DNA from: Gammaproteobacteria bacterium
Lineage (GTDB): Bacteria; Pseudomonadota; Gammaproteobacteria; Porifericomitales; Porifericomitaceae
Length of the DNA: 21,139 nucleotides
Direction of reading: 5' to 3'
Assembly: GCA_028817255.1 (NCBI GenBank)
Contig: JAPPQA010000018.1
Coordinates: 1 to 21,139, forward strand
Both the position numbers and the translations under genes were made by a program. Each line of letters opens with the position of its first letter. Positions within the stretch are counted from its first letter, which is position 1. Of the stretch, positions 14,341 through 21,111 are shown piece after piece. The notes beneath the pieces are model-generated. The model did no database searches. It was given only the letters and a program-made list of their open reading frames with translations, and was not told where the DNA came from.

Positions 14341-15115
14341 TCCGCTTGCGGGAAATGCCGTTCTTGACCAATACGAGAAAATAAGAATGCTTCTTGCGGG
14401 CGTGATTCTGCGTTAACAATCTGCTGACGGCAGGGGCATTCGGGCGCACGACGACGAACAGATCTTTGCAATAAAAGCTCAAGTCCGCCGCGTAATTGAT
14501 AATATCTACATGCGTTAGGCGCTGGGTGTTCGCGCATACTTGATCCTGACATTTCACGACGAGAATGCCTTTGTCCCGCAAAACCCGGTGCGCTTCCGCA
14601 AGCGCATCGAAGTACATCGCCAGTACTGCATCGTGCCAGCGTGGGCCATCGCCCTGCGCTTCCTTACCCTGCGAATAGTAATTTCGGAATGTATTGTGCG
14701 TCCCGCTCCCGGCCTTTTCGCCTCGGCCCGTATTCCTGTAGAACCCTTCCATGTAGGGAGGGTCAAGGATTACGGCGCCCAACGAGCGGTCGTCATAGGG
14801 AAGCGCGCGGCAATCCGTACCGGTCTCGATATCCGATGGATGCAAGTCATAGAGCCCCTGAGGAACGTTCCTCCAGAATACGCCTTTCCCGTAGGTCACG
14901 TCCGCAATCGTGGTCCCTTCGGGAATATGGAGCTTCAGGATCTCGGGGAACACGTCGGCGTTGGTGCCGACATACGCGGATACGACGAGATCGGAGGTGG
15001 TGCGGCCATTGGGAGGTTTCCGCGATATACCGCGTTTCCCGGACCGGCGGATGGACGAATCATCGGTCGCGCCCTCAAACAGCCCCAAGTTCGTTGCCGT
15101 TCGGTGAACGTTCAT
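14267..15115 (-). CDS. DNA methyltransferase (N4-cytosine/N6-adenine type)
   Basis: 282 residues. SAM-binding motif I is ADVTYGKGVF (71-80) and catalytic motif IV is DPPY (118-121), preceded by the typical D..ALPYDDRSLGAVIL strand. DPPY marks amino-methyltransferases acting on adenine N6 or cytosine N4. The order (motif I, then IV, then a variable basic region that may read the target) resembles the gamma class. VLRDKGILVVKCQD is a later conserved strand. The gene converges on the nuclease-like gene and overlaps its last 74 bp, as expected for the modification half of a Type II system. Solitary phage-type methylases share these motifs, so a lone methylase remains possible. The ATG at 15113-15115 is preceded by a weak purine-rich site. 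Confidence 0.8.
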   Translation of the reverse strand: MNVHRTATNLGLFEGATDDSSIRRSGKRGISRKPPNGRTTSDLVVSAYVGTNADVFPEILKLHIPEGTTIADVTYGKGVFWRNVPQGLYDLHPSDIETGTDCRALPYDDRSLGAVILDPPYMEGFYRNTGRGEKAGSGTHNTFRNYYSQGKEAQGDGPRWHDAVLAMYFDALAEAHRVLRDKGILVVKCQDQVCANTQRLTHVDIINYAADLSFYCKDLFVVVRPNAPAVSRLLTQNHARKKHSYFLVLVKNGISRKRITFRPQSRPAMQKARLGKGAKAAR

Positions 15116-15318
15116 CGGCTCGCCTTCATGGGGGCGCAGGCCAAAGCCGGAGCACCATCGCCGCTAGGAACCCGTCAGGCTGGATGCGGGCGAAATACGC
15201 AAATGTTCGCACCCGTTATGCTGCAGGGCGTCCCTCCAAGCGGGGCCAGTAGGGGAGCGCCTCACAAGGCACCTCCAGGTGTGCAATCCGCCTACCTGCC
15301 CCTAGCCACCGTTTTATA
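15116..15318. other. Intergenic region between methylase and BI-1 genes
   Basis: 203 bp without a supported gene. It should carry the promoter of the minus-strand methylase and the end of the minus-strand BI-1 transcript. Only short, unconvincing hairpins are visible, and no insertion-sequence ends or tRNA remnants. Confidence 0.4.
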
Positions 15319-15993
15319 TCAGTCGCTGGAGGAGGAGATGCCCAGCAGATGCAGCAGGCTGAGGAACAGGTTGTAGATGGCAACGTACAGGGTGACCGTC
15401 GCCATCACGTAGTTGGTCTCGCTGCCGTGCACCATCTTGCTGGTCTGATACAGGATCAGGCCGGACATCAGCAGTATGAACATGCTGGATACGGCCAGCG
15501 ACAGCCCCGGGACCGGCAGGAAGAAGCTGGCAAGAGAGGCCAGAAAGGCCACCAGAATGCCGGTCATCAGGAATCCGCCCAGGAAGCTGAAGTCCTTGCG
15601 GCTGGCCAGCGCATACCCGGACAGGCCCAGGAATATGGCCGCCGTGCCGCCCATGGCCATCACCACCAGCGTGGGGCCGTTGCCCACATAGTGTTGGTAG
15701 AAATTCAGGATCGGTCCCAAGGTCAGGCCCATGAAGCCGGTCAGGGCGAATACCCAGAACAGGCCCCAGCCGCTGTTGCGATGGGACGAGGCCAGCATCA
15801 GGAACAGAAAGTAGCCGCCCAGCGTCAACAGCGGGTTCATGCCCCGAAAGCCCAGGAACATGGCCGCCCCGGCCGTAAAAGCGCTGAACAGCAGCGTCGC
15901 AGACAACAGCAGATAGGTGTTGCGAATCAGCTTGTTCGTCTGCAAGACGGGAACTTGGGTCGCTGAAGGAGAGAAGTAGTAGTCTCGGTTCAT
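15319..15993 (-). CDS. Bax inhibitor-1/YccA family membrane protein
   Basis: 224 residues with seven hydrophobic helices filling nearly the whole chain after a short N-terminus (MNRDYYFSPSATQVPVLQTN). The last helices (YVMATVTLYVAIYNLFLSLL) carry the VTLYxxIYNLFLSLL pattern characteristic of the BI-1 superfamily. E. coli YccA, the best-known gammaproteobacterial member, binds FtsH and modulates membrane-protein quality control. Whether this protein does so is inference. On the minus strand GGAGG lies about 10 bases before the ATG, fixing the start. A candidate promoter lies at 16044-16070. In other gammaproteobacteria a BI-1 gene also neighbours the serS/tRNA-Ser region, consistent with this placement. 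Confidence 0.93.
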   Translation of the reverse strand: MNRDYYFSPSATQVPVLQTNKLIRNTYLLLSATLLFSAFTAGAAMFLGFRGMNPLLTLGGYFLFLMLASSHRNSGWGLFWVFALTGFMGLTLGPILNFYQHYVGNGPTLVVMAMGGTAAIFLGLSGYALASRKDFSFLGGFLMTGILVAFLASLASFFLPVPGLSLAVSSMFILLMSGLILYQTSKMVHGSETNYVMATVTLYVAIYNLFLSLLHLLGISSSSD

Positions 15994-16043
15994 GGCGTCG
16001 CTATCCTCCGTTGTGAGCCGCGTAAGCGGTGTCCATGCCGGGT

Positions 16044-16070
16044 ATTCTATCAGGAATTTTCTTTTTGCAA
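16044..16070 (-). promoter_or_regulatory. Candidate promoter for BI-1 gene
   Basis: Read on the minus strand: TTGCAA (16065-16070), a 15-bp spacer, and TAGAAT (16044-16049). The hexamers are good but the spacer is shorter than usual. Confidence 0.3.
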
Positions 16071-16165
16071 CCCCCTCCGCGCTTTTTGCGCGGGTTCCCC
16101 CCGGCTGGGGGAGGAGATTCCGGGGGCGGCTGTCCCTGGTCGCGCCCCCCGAGAGGATGGGGGGG

Positions 16166-16174
16166 TGTTATGAT
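16166..16174 (+). promoter_or_regulatory. Extended -10 promoter for tRNA-Ser
   Basis: TGTTATGAT combines a TGn extension with a TATGAT hexamer (16169-16174), followed by a GC-rich discriminator, 11 bp before the tRNA. No good -35 is visible, as is common with extended -10 sites. A GC-rich discriminator is typical of stringently controlled stable-RNA promoters. Confidence 0.45.
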
Positions 16175-16185
16175 TCGCGGGGATG

Positions 16186-16272
16186 GGAGAGGTGGCTGAG
16201 TGGTCGAAGGCGGCGGTCTTGAAAACCGTTGACCGTTTGCGCGGTCCGGGGGTTCGAATCCCTCCCTCTCCG
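16186..16272 (+). tRNA. tRNA-Ser (anticodon UGA)
   Basis: 87 nt. The acceptor stem GGAGAGG pairs with CCTCTCC. The anticodon loop is CTTGAAA with TGA at its centre. A long variable arm (class II tRNA) and a standard GGTTCGAATCC T-arm are present. The discriminator is G, as required for serine identity. CCA is not encoded. It reads UCA and other UCN codons. Confidence 0.95.
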
Positions 16273-16375
16273 TTTTCCCGCCGGGCGGACGGGGTGGCGG
16301 GGAGAGGGCAGGGGGGCGGCCGCAGGGCTACGGGGGCAAGAAAACGCTTGGTACCGGAAAGAGGTTTCGAGAAAT

Positions 16376-17008
16376 ATGCTGCTGTACGATTTTAAGTTGG
16401 CGCCCGGGCCGCGGCGGGTGCGCTTCTTCGCCGCGGAGAAGGGGCTGGAGCTCCCCTCCGTGCAGGTGAATCTGCGGGCCCGGGAGCAGTTTACGCCGGA
16501 ATTTCAGGCGAAAAACCCCGCCTGTACCCTGCCTGTGCTGGAGCTGGCAGAGGGGCAATACATCTGGGGCGTAGATGCGATTTGCCGCTATCTGGAGGAA
16601 TTACACCCGACGCCGCCGCTGTTGGGCGCCGACGCGCTGGATCGGGCGCGGGTGACGATGTGGAACGAACGGGTTATGCAGGAGGGATACGCCGCGGCAG
16701 GGGAGACCGTGCGCAATTCCAGCCCGCTGTTCCGCGACCGGGGTTTGTCCGGTACTGCGGGAGGCTTCGCCCAGATCCCCGCCCTCGTCGAACGGGGACG
16801 CAAACGGTTGGAGCGCTTTGTGGAAATGCTGGACGAACGCCTGGGGGAGAGCCCCCATGTCGCCGGCGACGGCTTCAGCATGGCCGACATCGCCGCCGTG
16901 GTGGCCCTGGATTTCGCGCGGCGGGCGGAATTCCAGCCTCCGGAGCGACTCTCTCGCTTGCAAAGCTGGTACCGAAAGGTCTGCGCCCGCCCGGCCGCCG
17001 CCGCTTGA
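16376..17008 (+). CDS. Glutathione S-transferase family protein
   Basis: 210 residues, standard for bacterial GSTs. The N-terminal thioredoxin-like domain has PRRVRFFAAEKGLEL, the cis-proline motif NPACTLPVLEL and the glutathione-contacting VDAICRYLEE (in place of the usual E-S/D-x-A-I pattern). The helical C-terminal domain carries the N-capping box SMADIAAVVALDFA. GSTs conjugate glutathione to electrophiles or act as peroxidases; the substrate is unknown. ATG 16376 starts the MLLYDF strand at the correct place, with AAAGAGG about 12 bases upstream. The open frame extends back through the tRNA-Ser gene, but that part is not coding. Confidence 0.9.
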   Translation: MLLYDFKLAPGPRRVRFFAAEKGLELPSVQVNLRAREQFTPEFQAKNPACTLPVLELAEGQYIWGVDAICRYLEELHPTPPLLGADALDRARVTMWNERVMQEGYAAAGETVRNSSPLFRDRGLSGTAGGFAQIPALVERGRKRLERFVEMLDERLGESPHVAGDGFSMADIAAVVALDFARRAEFQPPERLSRLQSWYRKVCARPAAAA

Positions 17009-17084
17009 GGAGGGCTTGAGGAGGCCGGCAACTCCTACCGTAGAGGGAGGGCTGCGCCGTTCCGGGGTCCATCCCCAGCTGGCG

Positions 17085-17453
17085 CTACTTCACGAGTTCC
17101 CAGTCCGCGGTCTGCGCCTCTTTGACAAAGGCGAAGCGGTGCTTTTTCCTGCCTTCATGCACGAAGCAGTTCAGCCGCAACGGGTAATACACCTCGTTCC
17201 TGGCCGAAAAATCAATCTCATCGCTTTTGAACTCGAGAGGGCGCTCGCCGCCAGCCAAACCGGGCAGGTCGCCGCTCTTCTGCAGGTCCATGCACACGTT
17301 CATCATGGCCTCTAACTCGGCCCCGTAAGGGCTTTGCTCGAATTGCATCGCGGTTGCGGCGAGGCCGCCGCAACCGGCAAGACCCGGGAGCGCAACCAAG
17401 CCCAGAATCAAACCGTACAGCGTGCCCGTCCCTTTGTTTTTTGCGTTTTTCAT
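17085..17453 (-). CDS. Small lipoprotein, function unknown
   Basis: 122 residues from ATG 17451-17453. An in-frame GTG three codons upstream is rejected because the GGAGG ribosome binding site sits right against it and 8 bases before the ATG. The N-terminus is a lipoprotein signal: a Lys-rich start, a hydrophobic stretch LYGLILGLVALPG and a lipobox LAGC with Cys28 as the lipidated residue. Residues after the cysteine (GGL...) lack an Asp at +2, so outer-membrane sorting by the Lol system is expected. The mature domain has two further cysteines (NVCMDL and LNCFVHEG) and ends in WELVK. It resembles no family I recognise and runs convergent to the GST gene. Confidence 0.8.
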   Translation of the reverse strand: MKNAKNKGTGTLYGLILGLVALPGLAGCGGLAATAMQFEQSPYGAELEAMMNVCMDLQKSGDLPGLAGGERPLEFKSDEIDFSARNEVYYPLRLNCFVHEGRKKHRFAFVKEAQTADWELVK

Positions 17454-17816
17454 TCCTTGCACCTCCCAGTTCTACAGCCAGTTCTACAGCGATTCGCCAT
17501 CTCAAGTTCAAGTATAGCGCCGTCACTCAAAGTTTAACAAGCAATGCATGGCTCGCGATGGCCCGGTGCGGTTTCGGACGAATAGGCCGCTTACCTTCGG
17601 GATAATAGTTATGGGCGGCGCGGGGACGGTCCAGGCATGACCGGATGACGCAGTCCATACCCGCCACCCATCGCTTTGGCCCCCAATCGCATAGCAGTTG
17701 CATATATTTATTCATTTAATATCATGGGATTAAATTACTTATCTATATAAAGTATAGAAAATAACCCTACAGCGCTCTCATGACACCCGGTCGGATTCGC
17801 TATACTGCAAGCCCAG
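17454..17816. other. Intergenic region between lipoprotein gene and uvrC
   Basis: 363 bp without a supported gene. It holds a 12-bp perfect tandem duplication (17467-17478 and 17479-17490) in the lipoprotein leader, a minus-strand TATACT (17511-17516) as a possible -10 for that gene, an AT-rich block at about 17690-17765, and a candidate uvrC promoter. A 62-codon minus-strand frame (17527-17715) has no credible ribosome binding site or known similarity and is not called. Confidence 0.5.
17780..17806 (+). promoter_or_regulatory. Candidate promoter for uvrC
   Basis: ATGACA (17780-17785), a 15-bp spacer and TATACT (17801-17806). The hexamers are good and the spacing short. Transcription would begin within a few bases of the GTG at 17817, implying a leaderless or nearly leaderless mRNA. 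Confidence 0.35.
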
Positions 17817-19718
17817 GTGCCGAACAACACGGTTGCGGGGTTGGCGAATACGGAAAAAGGAGTGGCCACAGGGCAAAAAAGCGTTGGGAATGCCCCCGCC
17901 TTCGATGGCCGCGCCTTCCTGCGCACGGTGACGACCCGGCCGGGGGTGTACCGCATCCTGGACGCGGCCGAGCAGGCGCTTTACGTGGGCAAGGCCGCCA
18001 ACCTGCGCAACCGCTTGCGCAGCTACTGCGGGGGCGGCAACCAGGCCCTCAAGATCCGCCGCATTATGGCGCAGGCGCACTCTATCAAGGTGACGGTGAC
18101 CGCCAGCGAGAGGGAGGCGCTGGTGCTGGAAAGCAGCCTGATCAAGAACCTGCGCCCCCGCTACAACGTGCTGTTCCGCGACGATAAGAGTTACCCCTAT
18201 CTGCGCCTGGACGACAGCCACGACTTCCCGCGCCTGCATTTCTATCGCGGCTCGCGCCGGGAGCGGGGGCGCTACTTCGGGCCCTATCCCGACCCGCGCG
18301 CGGTGCGCGGCACCCTGAGTCTGTTGCAAAAACTATTTCGCATCCGCGACTGCGACGACCGCTCCTTTCGCGGCCGCCGCCGTCCCTGCCTGCAATACCA
18401 GCTGCAGCGCTGCACGGCGCCCTGCGTGGGCTATATCGGCCGCGAGGAATACCTGCAGGATGTGCACAGGTCGGCCCTGCTGCTAGAGGGCCGCGACCGG
18501 GAGCTGATGGAGGGGCTGCTGGAGCCAATGCGCCAAGCGGCGGAGCGTCTCGATTTCGAGCGTGCCGCCCGCTACCGGGACCAGGTCGCTAAATTGCGCG
18601 CCGTGCAGGCGCGGCACCGGCCCAGCGACCCCGGCGCCGTTCTGGACGCCATCGCCTGCCGGATCGAGGCGGATCGGGCCTGCGTACAGGTTTTTCCCGT
18701 GCGCGGCGGGACGCCTCGCAGCAGCCGGGCCTTTTTCCCGAGCAGGCAGGCGGGGGCAGGGCCGGGAGAAGTCCTGAGCGCCTTCCTGTCTCAATACTAC
18801 CTGGCCGATGGCGGCGGGGCGCCTCTGCCGGCCGAGATACTGCTCAACCATCTGCCGGACGATTGCCGCCTGTTGGAGTCCGTCCTGGCGGAGCGGGCAG
18901 GGAGGCCGGTGACGATTCGCTGCCGTCCCCGGGGCGAGCGGGGCCGGTGGCTGTCGCTGGCCGGGGAAAACGCCCGCTTGGCTCTGGCGGAGCGGGAGGC
19001 GGCGCGAGGAGAGGGCGGCCCATTACGGGAATTGGGGCGCCTCCTCGAACGCCGTAAGCCATTGTGCCGCATCGAGGGATTCGATATCAGCCACACTCGC
19101 GGGGAGGCGGCCACCGCTTCCTGCGTAGTCTTCGATGCCGGCGGCGCGCGGCGCGGCGAGTACCGGCGTTTCAATATCCGCGGCATCCGTCCCGGCGACG
19201 ATTGCGCCGCCATCGGCCAGGCAGTCACACGGCACTACCGGCGGCGCGCGCAGGAGGCGGCGCCGTTGCCGGACCTGTTGCTCATTGACGGCGGCCGGGC
19301 GCAGGCGGCGCAGGCAGTCAGGACGTTGCGGGAATTGCAGTTGGCGAGCGAGATCGAGGTGCTGGGCATCCGCAAAGGGGAAGGGCGCCGTCCGTCGGAG
19401 GACCGGCTGGTCCGCGCCGACGGACGCTGCCTGCGGCTCGCCGCCGCTTCGCCAGCCCTGCGCTTGTTGCAGCGGGTCCGGGACGAGGCGCACCGTTTTG
19501 CCAGCGCCGGCCACCGCCGCCGCCGTGCCCGGCAGCGGCTGGATTCGCCGCTGACGGACCTGCCCGGGATTGGCCAAGTGCGCCGACGCAGCCTGTTGCT
19601 GCATTTCGGCGGCGCTCAGGGCGTGCGCGCCGCCGGCACCGAAGAACTGGCCCGGGTGCCGGGAATCGGCAAGCGGCTGGCCCGGCATATCCACGGTCTG
19701 CTGCACGAAGAGCCTTGA
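17817..19718 (+). CDS. uvrC: Excinuclease ABC subunit C (UvrC)
   Basis: 633 residues from GTG 17817 (E. coli 610). UvrC makes the 3' and 5' incisions around lesions after UvrAB loading. The GIY-YIG nuclease domain has PGVYRILD and LYVGKAANLRNR (about residues 42-66). A Cys-rich linker follows (RRPCLQYQLQRCTAPCVGYI). The UVR motif that binds UvrB is near 226-260 (LDFERAARYRDQV). The RNase H-like domain has D423 in FDISHT, D491 in LLIDGG and H559 in DEAHRFA. Two helix-hairpin-helix motifs (LPGIGQVRRR, VPGIGKRLAR) end the protein. The start is uncertain: the ~30 residues before the conserved FLRTVTTRPGVY block are extra and no well-spaced ribosome binding site exists; GTG 17862 abuts AAAGGA too closely. 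Confidence 0.95.
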   Translation: MPNNTVAGLANTEKGVATGQKSVGNAPAFDGRAFLRTVTTRPGVYRILDAAEQALYVGKAANLRNRLRSYCGGGNQALKIRRIMAQAHSIKVTVTASEREALVLESSLIKNLRPRYNVLFRDDKSYPYLRLDDSHDFPRLHFYRGSRRERGRYFGPYPDPRAVRGTLSLLQKLFRIRDCDDRSFRGRRRPCLQYQLQRCTAPCVGYIGREEYLQDVHRSALLLEGRDRELMEGLLEPMRQAAERLDFERAARYRDQVAKLRAVQARHRPSDPGAVLDAIACRIEADRACVQVFPVRGGTPRSSRAFFPSRQAGAGPGEVLSAFLSQYYLADGGGAPLPAEILLNHLPDDCRLLESVLAERAGRPVTIRCRPRGERGRWLSLAGENARLALAEREAARGEGGPLRELGRLLERRKPLCRIEGFDISHTRGEAATASCVVFDAGGARRGEYRRFNIRGIRPGDDCAAIGQAVTRHYRRRAQEAAPLPDLLLIDGGRAQAAQAVRTLRELQLASEIEVLGIRKGEGRRPSEDRLVRADGRCLRLAAASPALRLLQRVRDEAHRFASAGHRRRRARQRLDSPLTDLPGIGQVRRRSLLLHFGGAQGVRAAGTEELARVPGIGKRLARHIHGLLHEEP

Positions 19719-19752
19719 TCGGGGGAATCCCAACCCGGAGAATCACGATCCG

Positions 19753-20313
19753 ATGCTGCAACTGCCCAACATCCTGACTCTGCTCCGCATTCTGCTGATA
19801 CCGGTATTCGTGCTGCTGTTCCTGACCGGGCGCCACCTGGAAGCGGCGTTGGTATTTGGCGCCGCCTCCCTGACAGACGCCCTGGACGGTTATCTGGCGC
19901 GCCTTTTGAAGCAGGAATCGCCGTTGGGGAGCTTCCTCGACCCGGTGGCGGACAAACTGATGGTGGCTACTGCCCTGGTGTTGGTGTTGCAGCACACCCC
20001 GACTGTTTGGCTGGCCCTGCCGGTGGCTGTGATTGTCAGCCGCGAAATCGCGGTGTCAGCCCTTCGGGAATGGATGGCGGAGTTGGGCGCCCGTCGAAAA
20101 ATACGTGTTTCTGTGTATGGAAAATACAAAACTATCAGTCAGATGGTAGCAATATTTCTTTTAGTGTATAAGGATTATTGGTCCTGGTGGCTGGGATTGG
20201 GCTTACTGTATCTGGCTACCGCGCTGACTTTGGTCTCCATGTTTTTCTACCTGCACGCAGCCTGGCCCGAATTGGTACGTGCCCGTCGGCACGGCGGCAG
20301 CGACAACAATTGA
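19753..20313 (+). CDS. pgsA: Phosphatidylglycerophosphate synthase
   Basis: 186 residues, the normal size. It transfers a phosphatidyl group from CDP-diacylglycerol to glycerol-3-phosphate, the committed step to phosphatidylglycerol and cardiolipin, in the inner membrane. The full CDP-alcohol phosphatidyltransferase motif is present with exact spacing: D42, D45-G46, A49-R50, G59, D63, D67. Also typical are the LPNILTLLRI start, SREIAVSALREWMA and GKYKTISQ. ATG 19753 is chosen because the N-terminus then matches the family; the open frame upstream lies inside uvrC. It begins 34 bp after uvrC, as in E. coli. Its stop codon lies within a TTGACA that may be the -35 element for the tRNA operon. 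Confidence 0.95.
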   Translation: MLQLPNILTLLRILLIPVFVLLFLTGRHLEAALVFGAASLTDALDGYLARLLKQESPLGSFLDPVADKLMVATALVLVLQHTPTVWLALPVAVIVSREIAVSALREWMAELGARRKIRVSVYGKYKTISQMVAIFLLVYKDYWSWWLGLGLLYLATALTLVSMFFYLHAAWPELVRARRHGGSDNN

Positions 20314-20339
20314 CAGGCACGGCCGAAGGGTGACAAGAT
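20310..20339 (+). promoter_or_regulatory. Candidate promoter for the Gly-Cys-Leu tRNA operon
   Basis: A perfect -35 consensus TTGACA (20310-20315) overlaps the pgsA stop codon. An 18-bp spacer leads to a weak -10, CAAGAT (20334-20339). Initiation would fall about 15 bp before tRNA-Gly. Confidence 0.4.
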
Positions 20340-20360
20340 CGAGACCACGGTCACGGCCAT

Positions 20361-20435
20361 GCGGGAATAGCTCAGTGGTAGAGCACAACCTTGCCAAGGT
20401 TGGGGTCGCGAGTTCGAATCTCGTTTCCCGCTCCA
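20361..20435 (+). tRNA. tRNA-Gly (anticodon GCC)
   Basis: The acceptor stem GCGGGAA pairs with TTCCCGC. The anticodon stem-loop CAACC-TTGCCAA-GGTTG has GCC at its centre. The T-arm is GCGAG-TTCGAAT-CTCGT, discriminator T, and CCA is encoded. It corresponds in position to E. coli glyW. Confidence 0.96.
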
Positions 20436-20503
20436 GGTTCTCGGCTCCTGAGGACTGTGCCGCGCACCCTCCCTTGAAACGATATCCGGGACGGCGCCCC
20501 CAT

Positions 20504-20574
20504 GGCTGGGTGGCAGAGTGGTTATGCAGCGGCCTGCAAAGCCGTGTACGCCGGTTCGATTCCGACCCCAGCCT
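20504..20574 (+). tRNA. tRNA-Cys (anticodon GCA)
   Basis: The acceptor stem GGCTGGG pairs with CCCAGCC. The anticodon loop CTGCAAA carries GCA. The T-arm loop is TTCGATT and the discriminator is T (U73), the cysteine identity base. CCA is not encoded. It corresponds in position to E. coli cysT. Confidence 0.95.
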
Positions 20575-20652
20575 CTCTATAATCCGCGGGTGTCTGGAAG
20601 ATGCCGGCGGCTGTTCGCGCCGCCATTAACAGGCACCCCAATCCGCGGAGCA

Positions 20653-20738
20653 GGTCCCCTGGCGGAACGGCAGACGCAGCAGACTTAAAATCTGCTCTCC
20701 TATGGGAGGTCCGGGTTCGAGTCCCGGGGGGACCACCA
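20653..20738 (+). tRNA. tRNA-Leu (anticodon UAA)
   Basis: The acceptor stem GGTCCCC pairs with GGGGACC. The anticodon loop CTTAAAA carries TAA. There is a long variable arm (CTCCTATGGGAG), T-arm CCGGG-TTCGAGT-CCCGG, discriminator A, and CCA is encoded. It corresponds in position to E. coli leuZ. Confidence 0.96.
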
Positions 20739-20773
20739 TCTTTGTAAGAACTTCCCCGTTCTGTGCGGTGGGA

Positions 20774-20813
20774 AAACCTGGCCCCTGCCTGCTTCGAGGC
20801 AGGGGCCAGGTTT
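20774..20813 (+). terminator. Rho-independent-type terminator after tRNA-Leu
   Basis: A perfect 17-bp inverted repeat (20774-20790 and 20797-20813) with a GCTTCG loop and a GC-rich core. The arms end in AAA/TTT, so a short U-run lies within the base of the stem and the hairpin could work in both directions. It closes the tRNA operon. Confidence 0.75.
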
Positions 20814-20866
20814 CGGTATCGCCTGCCTGCGATACAGACAGTTTAGAGCATAATTTTTTTCTTTGC

Positions 20867-20883
20867 AAATAAAGACTTTATTT
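20867..20883. promoter_or_regulatory. Perfect AT-rich dyad
   Basis: AAATAAAG-A-CTTTATTT is an 8-bp perfect inverted repeat around one base. It could be an operator; it has no GC core for a terminator. Confidence 0.3.
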
Positions 20884-20911
20884 TGATATATAAAAGTTAA
20901 AATTGAGTTAA

Positions 20912-20938
20912 CAAACCACCTGTTTGACCGTATGGTCA
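20912..20938. promoter_or_regulatory. Two abutting dyads, operator-like
   Basis: CAAAC-CACCT-GTTTG (20912-20926) runs directly into TGACC-GTAT-GGTCA (20925-20938). Each has 5-bp perfect arms. The second resembles repressor half-sites in form. Confidence 0.35.
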
Positions 20939-20962
20939 CAGATGGGCCTATCCGTTATTTAA

Positions 20963-20978
20963 CATAATATATATTATG
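20963..20978. promoter_or_regulatory. 16-bp perfect palindrome
   Basis: CATAATATATATTATG is a complete 16-bp palindrome without spacer in the AT-rich block. It could be a protein-binding site or simply a low-complexity AT tract. Confidence 0.35.
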
Positions 20979-21083
20979 CGACGATGATATTGCGGCGGCA
21001 CATCCTCTAAAAGGGCGCCGGAGAACGCCTTGGCCGCATCGGCAGCAACGATGCATCATGGCTCTTGCTCAGACATACGCATC

Positions 21084-21111
21084 ACTCCCCCCTTTACACC
21101 TGAGGGGGAGT
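21084..21111. terminator. Possible hairpin near window end
   Basis: ACTCCCCC (21084-21091) pairs with GGGGGAGT (21104-21111) across a 12-base loop. There is no T-run on the plus strand, and its role depends on a gene outside the window. Confidence 0.3.

Noticed and set aside
16229..16375. N-terminal extension of the glutathione S-transferase frame
   Set aside because: Runs through the tRNA-Ser gene; the protein starts naturally at ATG 16376.
17527..17715. 62-codon minus-strand open frame in the gap before uvrC
   Set aside because: No ribosome binding site or recognisable domain; base use does not look coding.
20626..20868. Minus-strand open frame across tRNA-Leu
   Set aside because: Overlaps a well-formed tRNA and a terminator hairpin; the translated PGLEPGPPIGEQ-type peptide is the familiar spurious reading of a tRNA gene.
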